Assembly (NCBI GenBank): GCA_029339505.1
Contig: JAQISU010000036.1
Coordinates: 2,299,001-2,363,000 of the forward strand
Source of the DNA: Unio delphinus
Taxonomy: Eukaryota > Mollusca > Bivalvia > Unionida > Unionidae
DNA: 64,000 nucleotides
Direction of reading: 5' to 3'
Shown here: positions 41,105-54,868 of the stretch, in pieces
Layout: the number at the start of each line of letters is the position of its first letter
Position numbering within the stretch: the first letter of the stretch is position 1
Program-made: the position numbers and the translations under genes
The notes under the pieces: generated by a model
Databases searched by the model: none
What the model was told of the DNA's origin: nothing
What the model saw: only the letters and a program-made list of their open reading frames with translations

Positions 41105-41600
41105 TTCTTAGACAGAAATGTGTATTTTGACTTGACACAAATGTCCATTTTGAATTGACATAAATGTCCATTTTGAAACATTTTGTTGACACAAATGTCC
41201 ATTTTGAAACATTTCTTTGACACAAATGTCCATTTTGACACATTTCTTTGACATAATGTCCATTTTGAAACATTTCGTTGACACAAATGTCCATTTTGAA
41301 ACATTTCTTTGACACAAATGTCCATTTTGACACATTTCTTTGACACAAATGTCCATTTTGACACATTTCTTTGACATAATGTCCATTTTGAAACATTTCG
41401 TTGACACAAATGTCCATTTTGACACATTTCTTTGACACAAATGTCCATTTTGACACATTTCTTTGACACAAATGTTCATTTTGAAACATTTAAACATCCA
41501 TCATTACACATTTCTGACTTAAACGTCATCATAACACATTTCTGACTTAAACGGCCATCATGACACATTTCTGACTTAAACGTCCATCATTGCACATTTC
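41105..41600. repeat. 31-bp minisatellite and diverged neighbours
   Basis: About 12 units of acaaatgtccattttgaaac + atttctttgac, then three to four looser units with catcattacacatttctgac. Cys-rich minus-strand frames are artefacts. Confidence 0.93.
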
Positions 41601-42429
41601 TATGATTCAAACATCAACTCACTAGATATTTACAAGAAGAGTCCATCATTACACATTTATTATTCGAGCAACCATCCTTAAAAAAATAAGTTTGCTTCTT
41701 ATGTTTGATAAAAGCTTGGTAGCATATATTTCTGGTAATAAAATAATTTGTGACGACCACTTTTTTAAATACTTAATTTGGGAATATTTTAAAATTTTTG
41801 AAGCATTAAAAAATATAAATGTGACACTTTGTTACAATAATATTTACCTAGGGTATTGTTTTGGAAGTATTATGCCCCAAAACAGTTCTCCTAACCTATA
41901 GATACATTTTTGTGGAGAAATTAGTCAAGTGAATAAATGGTACCAAACTTCGATAAAATTCAAGAAGTTTTTAAAACCAAAAGACAATCATAGAGTATGG
42001 ATATTACATGACGCAATATAAGCATACCTACTTTTGAATTGCCAGGACCGCTATAGACTCGTTAATATCTTGTTGTCCAATTGCTAGAAGATATTTAAAA
42101 TAGCGAGAAAATGTAGGACTTTAGTGTTCAGGATGTCCTTGCAAGCGACTATACCAGGAATCCCAGTGTATACTTTACGAGTGTTGTCTGCCATCGTGAA
42201 ATAACAAATCAAACGTTATCTATGGATATTAGTCAAGACATTTTGCTTTCATGATTCTTTTTAAGACAGACTAAGCATTACATCAACATGGTTCCAGTTC
42301 TTGAAAATATTACAAAGGTCCCATCAAATTGCCATGGTAATCTAAGTTATATACATTGGGCTGACAATGGCCTGTTTTCCATCACACATACATGATTAAT
42401 TGGGAGGTATATATTTAATTTCGTTTCAG

Positions 42430-43217
42430 GCAATATCATCATAGTTGATACAGAGAACCATCGTATACAGATATTTTCAGCTGATGGAGTGTTCAAATAT
42501 ACATTCGGAAAGAAAGGTAATGAGGATAACCAACTGTGTTACCCTTTATGCGTTGCCATGACAACAGACGATTGTATAGCCGTAACTGATACTGTTAATG
42601 CCAGTGTAAAAATATTCTCGCAAAGTGGTGACTTACAGTCGAAATTCGGTGGTGCAAACGTTTTGGAGTTTCCATATGGACTAGCTGTTACCTATGACAG
42701 TTTTCTTGTAATCACCGATATATGCAAACACTGTGTATATGTTTTGTATCCAAGTGGAGGCATTTGTAAGACTTTCGGTTCCTATGGGAACGGGCCGAGA
42801 GAATTCGATCATCCCTACTTCGTGTGTGTTAATACACAGAAACAAATTATCGTTTCTGATTCAGGAAACAGCTCAATAAAAATCTTCCATTTTGACGGCA
42901 AGCTTCTGAGAATATTCTCTACAGAGGATTTCCACCTCAATGACAATTTTATCAACTTGCAGGGTCTATGCACAGATAAGGACGACAACACTATAGTGTT
43001 ATGTAACAGTACAGCGTACATGTTGACTAAAAACGGTAGACTGTGGGAAGTATTAACAGCTCAGGATGGATTAAATTACCCCAAATGCATTGCGTATTCA
43101 CAATCAGGACGCTTAATCGTGACTCAAAACGAGACTTGCGAAATTTCTTTGTTCGAGTACCATTCTGAGGATTTCAAGTCCCTTAACTCTCTTCTTTTTT
43201 ATGCCATATCTGTATAG
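42430..43217 (+). CDS. NHL-repeat (TRIM2/3-like) protein, last exon
   Basis: About 262 codons completing the split Gly and continuing NIIIVDTENHRIQIFSADGV. At least five NHL blades are visible, each with a pattern like VTDTVNASVKIFSQSGDL, ITDICKHCVYVLYPSGG and VSDSGNSSIKIFHFDGKL, forming a beta-propeller of the kind that binds RNA or protein in TRIM-NHL ubiquitin ligases. It ends YAISV at TAG. The frame is open throughout. With the first exon this gives roughly 300 residues. Confidence 0.85.
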
Positions 43218-45765
43218 CATAATGGATTGTTTGCTATATTCATATTGCACGAGTAACCCTTATGCAATTTATACATAGCATACAACGTCAATATGACTAG
43301 CTTGATAGCATAGTAATCTTCTGTAATCAATAACACGTCAGCACCGCTTAGCTATAGTATATCCACCATTTTTTCTTTTAACCGTTCCTTTTCTTGTGCA
43401 GCTGGAGGAAGAATTAAGTCAAGTTCTATCTGCTTGTCAGAATCGAACGAGAAGAAAAGTTGCCAAAACAATTTTTTGAAACAGAATGTTTGACGCAGTG
43501 GAAAGTCTTTGATAATGAACTTCCCACCAAATTAAGCACTATTTTTAAAACATTTATATGATGTTATGCAAACTCCTGTTGTAGTTTCATCTGTACCAAT
43601 TTTCATTCAAACAATTAAGAATCCTACACTCGGATTGGATACATGTAAATTGTCCTATTTATTAATCGCACAGAAGAAGAAACCTACAGTGACATCTCTT
43701 AAATGTACATGACCAGGCTCACAGCAATATCGGGAAAATAATCGAACTTGTTAAATGTACATGACCAGGTTCACAGCAATATCGGGAAAATAATCGAACT
43801 TGTTAAATGTACATGACCAGGCTCACAGCAATATCGGGAAAATAATCGAACTTGTTAAATGTACATGACCAATCTCACAGCAATATCGGGAAAAGAATCG
43901 AACTTGCGCCCTAATTTTTCTGTTCACTTAATTCAAATAGGTTTTGTTTTATTAAAGCAAAAATATAAGGAACTAAATAACACAGAACTGCTTTTTTAAA
44001 AAAACAAAATCCATGTCTGGTGACTGTGTCCTATTTATATGGAGCTGCGTCCAGTATAAATATTATTTTTCAGTCTTTGAGATGCATGTTTCATCTATGT
44101 TGGGCTGGACTATGACTCTCAGAAAACTACAGTGTAATTCAAAGCCTCTTTCTACATTATGTATACCAAATTGTTTGACTACGGTCAGTGACTGTGTTTT
44201 TTTAGTTCCTTATATTTTTTGCTATTATTCTGTCAGTAAATTAATGTAGTACCACGAATTGAATCAGATTAGAAAGTATAAAGCACAGTCATGCGGGTGT
44301 GTTGCTGGACTGCTTTTACAGCTAATCATTTTAGTTATAGTAAATCAAATCCTAATCCGCAAATTCATAATGAATACAATGGATCACAGCCCGAATGTAT
44401 TCCCTTTGCTGCTTTTAGGACAACATTTGTTATTCACAACCAAAATAGCGCACTGACCGAAAAGTTACAAAGTCGTGAAACTATTGTTTTATTCGGCACG
44501 TCTTGGTCCTTTAGTCTGTAGACTCATATAAATAGTTGGGGTACTGCAAATAGATTGATGTTTCTGGTTACTACATAATTTTTTTTCCCCTGTAAATTAC
44601 TGAGCCGACATATATCCGGGACATATTTTCGAGGTGATCCCAATGTCGAATCCTGAAACTCTAAGAATCGGAAAGGGACCTTGATAAAATAACAACGTTA
44701 TATACAAGAATTATGCCACATATCGAATAAAATATATTGATTAGCAGAAAATTATACATGTATCAGGATAGGACTTGTTTTAGCTTCAGTGGAATTTTGT
44801 AACACGAGTGATAAACACATTTAAGATGCAGTTTCATCGCACCCCGACCCCCCCCCCAAAAAAAAAAGAGAGAAAAGAAACAAAACAAAAACATTGAAAG
44901 CGAGATTATGATATGACCAAATTAGTTGTGAAAATGTTTATAAAGTGATAAATCAGTGAGTCAGTGACAAAATAAGGTTAGGTGAATATAAACCTAACGT
45001 ATCGATTAAATGATTGGCAGTTGAAAAAGACAATGACTTTTTTTTGCACATTATTTGTCGCACGATACAGTCACAATGTTGATTAAACAGGAATAACGTC
45101 ACCATTGCAACGGAACAAAAAGCCAACCCATGACTACTTCAAGAGTTAGCGCAATAAATGCCCTCAGCTTTCATGTTTTCATAAATATTAGTTTGTGTCT
45201 GGCACTACACCTAATTTAGTAAACCAATCTAAAATGCAAAGACATTCAGCGGAACACATGTCAGTAAAGAGAGTGCGTTATCAAAGTCCGAAGTCTTTGA
45301 GTTTTGAACACGAGGGTTTCCCAACATTAAAACAAACCATATGTATCAATTCTGGTGAAAGGACCAGCTTTAATTACTAATGCTATTTCAGTTATGCACA
45401 AGGATGGCGAATAATGAGGATTATACCTGAAACAATATCAGATATTCTCTCTACTGAAAGATTTATTGCGTTTATCTGTAATTGTAATCAATATTTGTAT
45501 TTTTGGTACAAGTTGGTACAAGTTGGTACAAGTTCTTTTGGAGTATTCCTTCGAATGAAATCAGTCAATAGATAATATAAGCAGTTAAAGGTACTCACAC
45601 GGTGGAAGTTTTACATAATGGCATTGTGGTAAGGGTCAGATTATATTTCCGTCGAGATTGCAATATTTATGAAGGATTTATGTTCTTATATCGCAACCGT
45701 TGAAAACATGCTTTGTAATCATACTACCTAGATTTCGTGCTGTGAATTTATATACATATACATAC

Positions 45766-45796
<31 letters not shown>

Positions 45797-46245
45797 ATTA
45801 AATTAATTTAAATACAATATCAAAATTGAATGCATTGAATTAACGGTGCAGTTTTCTTTCTAACAATTAAAGACCCTATAATGTAAACAAATAGCAGATA
45901 AATCCAAATGCACCTGCCTCGTGTAGGAGAGTATCGATTGTTACAGAAAATAAACAAGTGCAACTGCTTTTTGTCAGATATTTAGTTTTACCTGCACCTT
46001 GAAAATAGAACTCCATTTTTAATTACTGTTTCATTTATAAACTTGATTCGCATATTTTCGTGTAAGAATAGGACTTTAATCCTTCAACTTTTCAAATTAG
46101 ACTTTACTCGAAATATTGTATGTTACTGGTTGTAATATATCTGTGTATTTAATTTTGTATACAATTTTAAGTTGTGAGAATAAAAACATGCTCATTACTT
46201 TGTTTTCTATCATTTAAATCGTAATAAGTATAAATCAGCAATAAT
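43218..46245. other. Gene-poor region 3' of the NHL gene
   Basis: No supported coding sequence. It contains four 50-bp tandem units at 43690-43905, a C/A homopolymer patch at 44849-44868 and short TA/CATA runs near 45750-45800. Small frames at 44013-44521 show no domain. Confidence 0.6.
43690..43905. repeat. 50-bp tandem repeat, four units
   Basis: Units contain ttaaatgtacatgaccaggc, tcacagcaatatcgggaaaa and taatcgaact, with few differences, so expansion is recent. Confidence 0.93.
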
Positions 46246-46284
46246 ATCATTGACAGATGACGAGGTCTGTGCAACATATATGTG

Positions 46285-46289
<5 letters not shown>

Positions 46290-46338
<49 letters not shown>
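46290..46338. repeat. (AT)n microsatellite
   Basis: About 24 AT dinucleotides. Confidence 0.98.
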
Positions 46339-46343
<5 letters not shown>

Positions 46344-46369
46344 TGCGCCCTGAATGTTCTATGGCATTA

Positions 46370-48629
46370 TGGACATGGGATGGTCGCAACGCTGATTGTG
46401 TGGTCACTGCCTCGGGGTTTCCTTCCAAGACTGTCTCTGTTGTTCTGCCATGGCTGTCCGATCATCATCGCAAACTGCAGCACCTTTTGTGATGGAAGAG
46501 AACCCAAAACAGCCCTGTCCTGGCCAATCTGCTCCCACATGTCTTAGCTAACAAAAATGTTCTTCAATGACGTCTTCAAAATGTCCTTGTATAGTTTCCT
46601 TTGGCTTCCTTTGTTGCATTTTCAATGTTCAAGCACGGCATAAGAGAAATGTTTTGGACCCCGGTGGTCTGGCATGCAAGCTACCTTGCCTTCACATCGC
46701 ATCTGGGATTAAATCGTGATGGTGTAGATACTGGGAAGGTTTGATTGAGATTGGATCTCAGTATCCGTGATCCCGTCTTGCTATTTGATGTTTAGGAGTC
46801 TTCTGAGGCAGGTAGTGTGGAAGTGGTTCAACTTGTTTGCATGGTACTGGTATACTTTTCAGGTTTCGCAGGCATATATTAAAACAGGATGTACTATATC
46901 TCAATACAACTTCAACGTTTTCTGAAGACTAATGCATCTTCTGTTCCATACCTTGTCGTGTAGTCTACCGAGAGCTACGCTGGTCTTTGCAATCCTCGTA
47001 TACACTTCGTCATCTATAAAAACATTCTGGGACAGAGTGCTGACCAAATATGTAAACATGTTCAATGCGCTCAATTTGCAGCCGTTGACTCTGATTTTTG
47101 ACTCAGCATACGGTTTCCTGAGGCTGACTGAAACATTCTGCTTCGTGTTTATCGTAAGGATACAATTTGTGAAAGCATCAGAGAATTTGTCGACACTACT
47201 TTGCACGTCAGCTTCAGAGCCGGCGTTGAGGTCGCAGTGATCAACAAATATAAAGTCTCTGGTAATGTATGCTTCAACATTAGTGTTCGCTTGGAGCGTC
47301 CTGCGGTTGAACAGTTTGCCATCGATTCAGTATCTGATGCTGATTCCAACGTCATTATCTCTGAATGCATCAGTGAGCATGACTGAGAACATGAGACCGA
47401 AAAGGGTTGGCGCCAGTATACAGTCCTGATTCACTCCATATGAATAGGAAAGCGATCTGATGTCTCACCATTGTTCCGGACTCTAGCTTCAATACCATCG
47501 TGGAATTTCTGCACCTTGGACATCCGTACTTGGCCATGATCGTCTACATACCCTCTCTAACAGTGTAGAAGGCCTTAATCAGGCAGACATAGGTAGAGAA
47601 ACGGTCAGTGTTCTGCTCTTGGAGTTTTTCTTGCAACTGCCTAGCATGAACACCATGTCGAGGGTTCCACTCTCCTTTTGGAATCCACACTGGTTTTCTA
47701 GTAGGAGTCCATGGTCAAGGTGTGTTGTGAGACGGTTGAGAAGAATCCTGGTGAGTATCGTGTTTGTGATGGAGAGCAAAGAGATAACCTGGTAGTTAGC
47801 ACAAGCCTGGTGATTTCCTTTGCGCTTAAACAGGTGTATAATAGTAGCAACCTTGAATCCCTGGGATCGTCGCTTTTTCCACATGAGATGAAACAACTGA
47901 TGAAAAATGTCTATCAGCACTGCATCGCCATCCTTGTATATCTCTGCTGAGATTAAGTCTAAGCGCATCATCAAACCTCTTCATATCATGCTTGACAGCG
48001 TTGCGTTGGATTTCATCAGCTTTGTTACTCAGTTAAAACCTTTGCATCTGCCGAAGTGTCTGTTGAACAGTCCTAAGGATGTTATTGACGGAGTCTATTT
48101 CTCAGGTGGACTGTCGATCACTTATGCATGCTTTGTGACGACTCTTGCATTGAGATCACCAATCATGATGAGCTATATCAGATTTATGAACAGAGGTAAT
48201 GATGGAGTGGATTTCTTCATAAAATGTGTCCTTCATTGGATTGGCCATGGTGGGAACTTTGGCACTGATGATATTGACTATTTTTTATTCCATTCGACAG
48301 TGGAGTGTCATGGACGTAACCCTGTAATTTGAAAGCCCAGCAAACTTGTTAACAAAAGTTGTCTTCACTGCCAAACCTACTCCAACGTCACGTCGCTCCT
48401 CACTTTCTGTTCAGCACCAAAAGAAGGTGTTGCCAGCACGCCTTTTGCAACGTTCGCCCTTTCCCGCAAAGCGGATTTCAACGCTATATCTGACTAGCTC
48501 CCTGCCAATCAGGTCAGTTCTACTCGGAGGTCTGTCAACATCACGTCTGTCCCAAAATGTGCATACGTTCCGTGCGCCTAGGGTGAATGGAACGATTTTC
48601 AATTCATATTTTATATGTAGTGTTTCCAA
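46370..48629 (-). pseudogene. Decayed non-LTR retrotransposon (LINE)
   Basis: On the minus strand, pieces appear in the correct order across several frames. At about 48629-48411 is the start of an APE endonuclease (GARNVCTFWDRRDVDRPPSR, then RTDLIGRELVRYSVEIRFAG). At 47974-47579 is a reverse transcriptase palm (IIHLFKRKGNHQACANYQVI, SLLSITNTILTRILLNRL, LLLENQCGFQKESGTLDMVF). At 47206-46901 is the post-RT part (VNGCKLSALNMFTYLVSTLS, DDEVYTRIAKTSVALGRLHD). Frameshifts separate them and the catalytic YxDD region is not seen intact. It is an old, inactive copy that spans about 2.3 kb. Confidence 0.85.
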
Positions 48630-48794
48630 TGATATAGGGAATTAGCTGGGCTGGCACAAAATTAATATATAATGTTTACACCAAAGGATGTAACTGTGAT
48701 GCATGGTAAATGATACAATCTGACAAGAATGGCTGGAAGCCTCGTCTGCATAAATTTCTAGTTTAAAAATGGAAGTCATATCACAATCAACAGA

Positions 48795-49062
48795 CTTGGG
48801 CCCCGAGAGTCTGAGTGGTCTAAAGCGCTCACCGTTACGGATCAATGCCATCTCACCCCTGTCTACGTGGGTTCGAGTCGAGGGTTAGGCCAATATTGGT
48901 ATGTAAGAATGCTTGCCAGTAGCTTATCGCGGGGCCGGTAGTTCTTTCTGGGAATTTTCCCGGGTTCTTCCTCCACCATTAATACTGGCCGCCATGTAAG
49001 CTTATCATGAGCTGAAAATCAGGTTAAACGCTACAACAACAGCAACAACAACAACAATTAGC
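48795..49062 (+). mobile_element. tRNA-derived SINE with (CAA)n tail
   Basis: The tRNA-like head has GAGTGGTCTAAAGCGCTC (A box) and GTGGGTTCGAGTC (B box). The body holds tgggaattttcccgggttct and tactggccgccatgtaag, and the tail is (caa)n. It shares the 3' half with the SINE at 56.6-57.1 kb. Confidence 0.85.
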
Positions 49063-49840
49063 AGGCTCAATGACAAGAAAAATTATTTAAATAGTGATAT
49101 GGACGAATGAATGATAATCTACCAAGTACATTACATAATCGATTTGTTGGTTATTACAATTGTCAAACATGCAGAGAGACAACATATCATGCGACATCAA
49201 CGACAAGTAGGACAAATTGGCTTTCTTAATTCCACATATTTTGTATAACCTTGCAATGTACATGAAACAATCTTGACGATGCGACTGCTTGTAATTACAA
49301 ATTAGACTAATGGTGGTTTTATATTTGCATACATAATGTAACATTATATATCTTTCATTTCTCCAAAGCAGTACATCTTAGCTAATAGTTGCAAATAACA
49401 TTGAAGGTCAGTTCGTTGTCTGCTGGACGTGGACGGAACATGAAAAAGTACTAGGTGGTTTCGGTCCCACATGAAAATGCAGTGCCTGCAAGTTGAACAC
49501 ATTAAAGATCAACTTTTAATGAACTTACATTATGTTTTACTTTAGTATAGATAATATCCAGTGTTCGATTAATAAAGCTTAACATTTTGCTAGATACACT
49601 TTTTCGACATAAACACAGAGGTGCCGCAGGGAAATGTTCCTTTTAATTACATAGAAGTGGATTAGGGAGGTTGTCCTATTACTTTCACAGAAATCGATTA
49701 GCAATTGTGTTTTCTTGGTTATACAGAAGTTAATTAGGGAAGTTATCCAATTAGTCACAAAAAAGTGGACCAAGAAAGGCGTCATGTTGTCAACACAGAA
49801 GTAGATTAGACAAAATGTCCTGTTAGTTACACAGAAGTAG
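49063..49840. other. Spacer, nothing recognised
   Basis: AT-rich. From about 49600 loosely repeated cacagaagtagattagg segments of about 45 bp appear. No gene seen. Confidence 0.55.
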
Positions 49841-49924
49841 ATATGGGAAAGGTGTCGTTTTTGTTATTGAGAAGTAGATTAGGGTAGGTGATATTTTAAT
49901 TACAGACGTATTACTGTGGCGTGG

Positions 49925-50285
49925 ATGATTTTTTGCTAAGATTTCTGAAAGTCGGAGGTTGGTGATGATGAATGATTCATGCATAACGTTTTATGCGAAA
50001 TGTATGATTCGTATCTAACGTTTATGTGAGTTGGAGGTTGGTGTTGATGGATGATTCGTATCTAACATTTATGCGAGTTGGAGGTTGGTGTTAATGATTG
50101 GTGACGGATGATTCATAGCTAACATTTATGCGAACTGGAGGTTGGTGGTGATGATGATTCGTGGCTAACATTTATGCTAGTAGGAGGTTGGTGATGATGG
50201 ATGATTCGTATCTAACAGTTATGCGAGTTGGGGGTTGGTGTTGATGGATGATTCGTGGCAAACATTTATGCGAGTTGGAGGGTAG
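49925..50285. repeat. 45-50-bp imperfect tandem repeat
   Basis: About seven units containing gatgattcgtatctaacatt, tatgcgagttggaggttggt and gttgatg, with length variation. Confidence 0.88.
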
Positions 50286-50620
50286 GGATGGAAGGAATAG
50301 CCTAAGAATAGACCTTGCTCGAGGCTGAGATATTAGGTATCAAATATCTTTAAGACTTTATCAAGTAAGCATCCTCTTTAGCAAGTTCTTCTGCAGGAGT
50401 CAAACCATAGTAACATTTTGTTTGAAGACGAGTCACGTCCTTCGTACACAGCTTTTGTTCTGGTAGTTTAAATGAAGTAGAGCCAGTATTTGAATCAAAG
50501 CCGTAATTATAATTTAGAGAAACTGCTTAATCAAAATCATTCACCAACGGATTTATGTTTTCTAACGCCCCATAAGCAAGACAGCTGTAATTCTGAAAAC
50601 TGGATATGTCCATAACTGTT
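50286..50620. other. Spacer, nothing recognised
   Basis: No reading frame, repeat or RNA could be supported. Confidence 0.5.
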
Positions 50621-50624
50621 CTCC

Positions 50625-51745
50625 TACACAATCCTACTCACTCCATCCCTAAACCATGACACAATCCTACTCACTCCATCCCTAAACCATGACACAATCC
50701 TACTCACTCCATCCCTAAACCATGACACAATCCTACTCACTCCATCCCTAAACCATGACACATTCCTACTCACTCCATCCCAAAACCATGACACAATCCT
50801 ACTCAATCCATCCCTAAACAATGACAAAATCCTACTCACTCCATCCCTAAACCATGACACAATCCTACTCACTCCATCCCTAAACCATGACACAATCCTA
50901 CTCACTCCATCCCTAAACCATGACACAATCCTACTCACTCCATCCCTTAACCATGACACAATCCTACTCACTCCATCCCTAAACCATGACACAATCCTAC
51001 TCACTCCATCCCTAAACCATGACACAATCCTACTCACTCCATCCCTTAACCATGACACAATACTACTCACTCCATCCCTTAACTATGACACAATCCTACT
51101 CACTCCATCCCTTAACCATGACACAATCCTACTCACTCCATCCCTTAACCATGACACAATCCTACTCACTGCATCCTTTAACCATGACAATCCTACTCAC
51201 TCCATCCCTTAACTATGACACAATCCTACTCACTCCATCCCTTAACCACGACACAATCCTACTCACTCCATCCCTAAACCATGACACAATCCTACTCACT
51301 CCATCCCTAAACCATGACACAATCCTACTCACTCCATCCCTAAACCATGACACAATCCTACTCACTCCATCTCTAAACCATGACACAATCCTACTCACTC
51401 CATACTTTAACTATGACACAATCCTACTTACTCCATCCCTTAACTATGACACAATCCTACTCACTCCATCCCTTAACCATGACACAATCCTACTCACTCC
51501 ATCCCTTAACCATGACACAATCCTACTCACTCCATCCCTTAACTATGACACAATCCTACTCACTCCATCCCTTAACCATGACACAATCCTACTCACTCCA
51601 TCCCTAAACCATGACACAATCCTACTCACTCTATCCCTAAACCATGACACAATCCTACTCACTCCATCCCTAAACCATGACACAACCCTACTCACTCCAT
51701 CCCTAAACCATGACACAATCCTACTCACTCCATCCCTTCACAATG
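50625..51745. repeat. 33-bp satellite, about 34 units
   Basis: Unit cctactcactccatccctaa + accatgacacaat. A variant with ccctt instead of ccct-a clusters in blocks. As 33 is a multiple of three, an 11-residue repeat is open on both strands; these frames are not genes. Confidence 0.97.
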
Positions 51746-52885
51746 ACCCTGGTGAATTCAAAATCAAAAAATGACTGACTATATTTAGAGAGCAGGTAAT
51801 TGTCGTGTTACAAAGCTAGAGTGTCTTCAAAGCCTCATCGTCTCTATGTACAACCTAGTTCCACCTATTGGGAGAAATGTGCGCTTGCTCGTGAGGGTAT
51901 AAACGTCTCAGCATACAGGTAATGGACGATTTAAGGGTTTTTCTGCGAAACACATTTCCACACCCGTCACTTCGGCGCGTGCAGTTACATTTCCACGCCG
52001 ACATTTGTCAGCAACCGCCAGTTACGCAAATTATTGTGTGAAACTTTGACCTGAATAAAAGAAAGTGTTATGCGCAAGTGCAAAACAAACAGCGATAGGA
52101 GCCGTAACTCACTGGGCTGGAATTGATGTTCATTTGGGTTGAACAATAATAATCGAACGTCAATGAGAAAGCAAAAGACACACGGTTCCTTAAAAAGGTC
52201 AAGAATGAAATCAGTAGAAATAGTTTAACACCAATTTGGTATATTTTCTTGTGGATGACAAACTCCAGAAGGTGTGTTGTTAAGGAATCCAAGAATTTAT
52301 TTTCAAAGTATTTGAGTATTTCCAACAGTTTTAAGGTAAACGTCTGGTTTTGAAAAACAAAAGCTAGCATTTTCATATATTGAAAACTTGTTTGAATGTG
52401 AAGCTATTTCGGATCGAAATTTTATGCCTCTTCCTTAAGATTGTCTTTTCATAAGACAAAATTACTTCGCCACTATATCTCTCATTTAAAATTGCATATC
52501 GCTACTATATGTAATATTTCTCACTGTATCTCACTGACATATCAGACATTTGAAATGTTGTCACAACATCATATCAGAGCATAAATGATATTTAGAATTG
52601 CATCGCATCATTATATCTGACAACTTGACTTGTATCATACTGTATAAGACATTTTATCTCACCACCTTGTCTGAAATAAACAGAATCTCACTACTTTATC
52701 TGACAATTTATTTGTATCTCACTGCAACATCTGACAGTCACAATTTTATCTCACTACCATATCAGGCGTTACAAATTGTAATTGTATCGCACTAATATAT
52801 CTGACATTAAAAACTGAATTTCACTATTATATCCGAGATCTTGAATTTTATATCATTACCTTGTCTGACATCTTGAATAGCATCT
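51746..52885. other. Spacer with diverged repeat at the right
   Basis: No supported gene. From about 52460 loose units of atctcactactatatctgac appear, probably distant relatives of the following 29-bp array. Confidence 0.55.
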
Positions 52886-52904
52886 CCCTACTATATCTGA
52901 CATT

Positions 52905-53379
52905 TGCAGATGTAACTCACTATGTCTGATATTCGCAGTTGTAACTCACTGTTTGACATTTGCAGTTGTAACTCACTATGTCTGACATTTGCAGATGTAA
53001 CTCACTATGTCTGACATTTGAAGTTGTAACTCACTATGTCTGACATTTGCAGATGTAACTCACTATGTCTGACATTTGCAGTTGTAACTCACTATGTCTG
53101 ACATTTGCAGATGAAACTAACTATGTCTGATATTCGCAGTTGTAACTCACTATGTCTGACATTTACAGTTGTAACTCACTATGTCTGACATTTGCAGATG
53201 TAACTCTCACTATGTCTGATATTTGCAGATGTAACTCACTATGTCTGACATTTGCAGTTGTAACTCACTATGTCTGACATTTGCAGTTGTAACTCACTAT
53301 GTCTGACATTTGCAGATGTAACTCTCACTATGTCTGACATTTACAGATGTAACTCACTATGTCTGATATTTGCAGTTGT
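52905..53379. repeat. 29-bp array, left part
   Basis: Unit actcactatgtctgacattt + gcagttgta, about 16 copies. It breaks off at AGTTGT (53374-53379) and resumes at 54869. Confidence 0.95.
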
Positions 53380-53410
53380 GTTATGAAGGAAAAAACGGGT
53401 CGTTGTCATA

Positions 53411-53482
<72 letters not shown>

Positions 53483-54868
53483 GAGAAGGCTCTCTTAAAA
53501 GCGTGCTGCCGATTTGATAAAACAGCTACACTACATCTGAAATGAGAAGACAAAAGTCTATTTTCCCATCGATACTGAACTGACTTTATTTAATTAATCA
53601 ACACACATATATTGACTACATTCTAGAAACACATCTAAAAACTTTATAATAAAAATTCATGAAATACATATTATATTTTCCTTTTTAAACTTTCCAACTT
53701 CATTCATTCGTATAACTACTGCATTTTAGAATATTATACAAATAGTTAATTCTCGATCAATTTCAAGATAGCCTAAGGAATAAAATGTAATAACCATAGT
53801 TAATGTAACAATTAATTTAAAGAAATGCATTTTACTTATTTTAAAATAGAATATAGATTTAAATTATATTGCTAGATATTATTCTCTCTTACTTAAGGAA
53901 TATTTTATATCAATCATTAAATCAAAACATGATGTTTGTAGCGAATTCAACCTTTACAATAAAATTACATAAATATAAATTAAATAATAATTCTTTAGAA
54001 CATTTAAACATTCCATTTACAATTTATTATACTAAAAGTGTTAAGCGAACAATGCTGCTAACATAACAATGTTACTATTAAATCTCAAACATTATAAGTA
54101 CTTATTCCTAAAGAAGTTATGACATATACAATTGTTTTACCTGAAATGAGAAGACAAAAGACTATTTTCCCATCGATACGGAACTGACCTGACCCTTTAA
54201 TGCGTGGTCTGTTTATACGCATCTTGTGTCAGGTTTAAGGTATCGGTGAGAAATAATGTCCGCTCTCTTAGGTAAGAATCAGTTTCTCCCAGTCAAAACC
54301 GGCTTAATTTGACGTCAACTGACATAAGGTAAAACTCAAATTTGTAGTTTATCTATCTTCGTTTGGCACACGTTTGGTCCAAATATGATAATCCCTTCAT
54401 ATTCTAAGCCAGCAACATGTTTTAACATACTAAGCCAGCAGCGATGTCTGTTAATCATTAGATAAGAACCATTTTGTAGCAACGACTGTCCATCATTAGA
54501 TAAGAACCATTCTGTATTTACGTTAGCACGGAAGTTTGTTCTAATTTTTTATTAACCGAATTAGACTTTTGCCAATGTCTGGTTTCACAGAATATATGTT
54601 TCACTGATAAGACTTAGGAGCTGACTGACCCAGTAAGAATTTTGCTTTATAACCTAATTCCACACAATAATGTACATTCGTATAGCTAGTGATTTACGTT
54701 GCCAACTTATGCTTTGCACATCAACTATTTTCCCTCCATTAATATATAGTTGTGCTTTGGAAATAAATCTTAACACACATTAGAACTTACTTTAATATAA
54801 AACATTACTTTAATACAATTTAAAGAAAATAGTAATCTTATTAATTTTACTAAACATCAATTCCTAAT
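53380..54868. mobile_element. 1.49-kb insertion splitting the 29-bp array
   Basis: Unique sequence between two halves of one array, flanked by AGTTGT on both sides, consistent with a 6-bp target duplication. It contains a (GA)n run at 53414-53479 and two copies of a roughly 48-bp sequence (ctgaaatgagaagacaaaag + tattttcccatcgat) at about 53538 and 54143. Between those copies is about 550 bp of very AT-rich DNA. No terminal inverted repeats or coding domain were recognised, so the class is unknown. Confidence 0.5.
53414..53479. repeat. (GA)n microsatellite
   Basis: About 33 GA dinucleotides. Confidence 0.98.

Larger units (their letters stand above)
37387..42429 (+). other. Phase-1 GT-AG intron of the NHL gene, about 5.0 kb
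   Basis: Donor GTATGT and acceptor ttcgtttcag. It is filled with three unrelated minisatellites (16-bp at 38.4-39.5 kb, 31/25-bp at 40.35-40.76 kb, 31-bp at 41.1-41.5 kb). No other gene supported. Confidence 0.75.

Noticed and set aside
41085..41497. Cys-rich minus-strand frames resembling metal-binding repeats
   Set aside because: Products of a 31-bp minisatellite open in three frames.
48795..48880. tRNA-Ser/Leu-like gene
   Set aside because: Head of a SINE, with body and (caa)n tail attached.
50624..51774. Repeat proteins RIVSWFRDGVS (minus) and TQSYSLHPLTM (plus)
   Set aside because: 33-bp satellite with unit length divisible by three, open on both strands.
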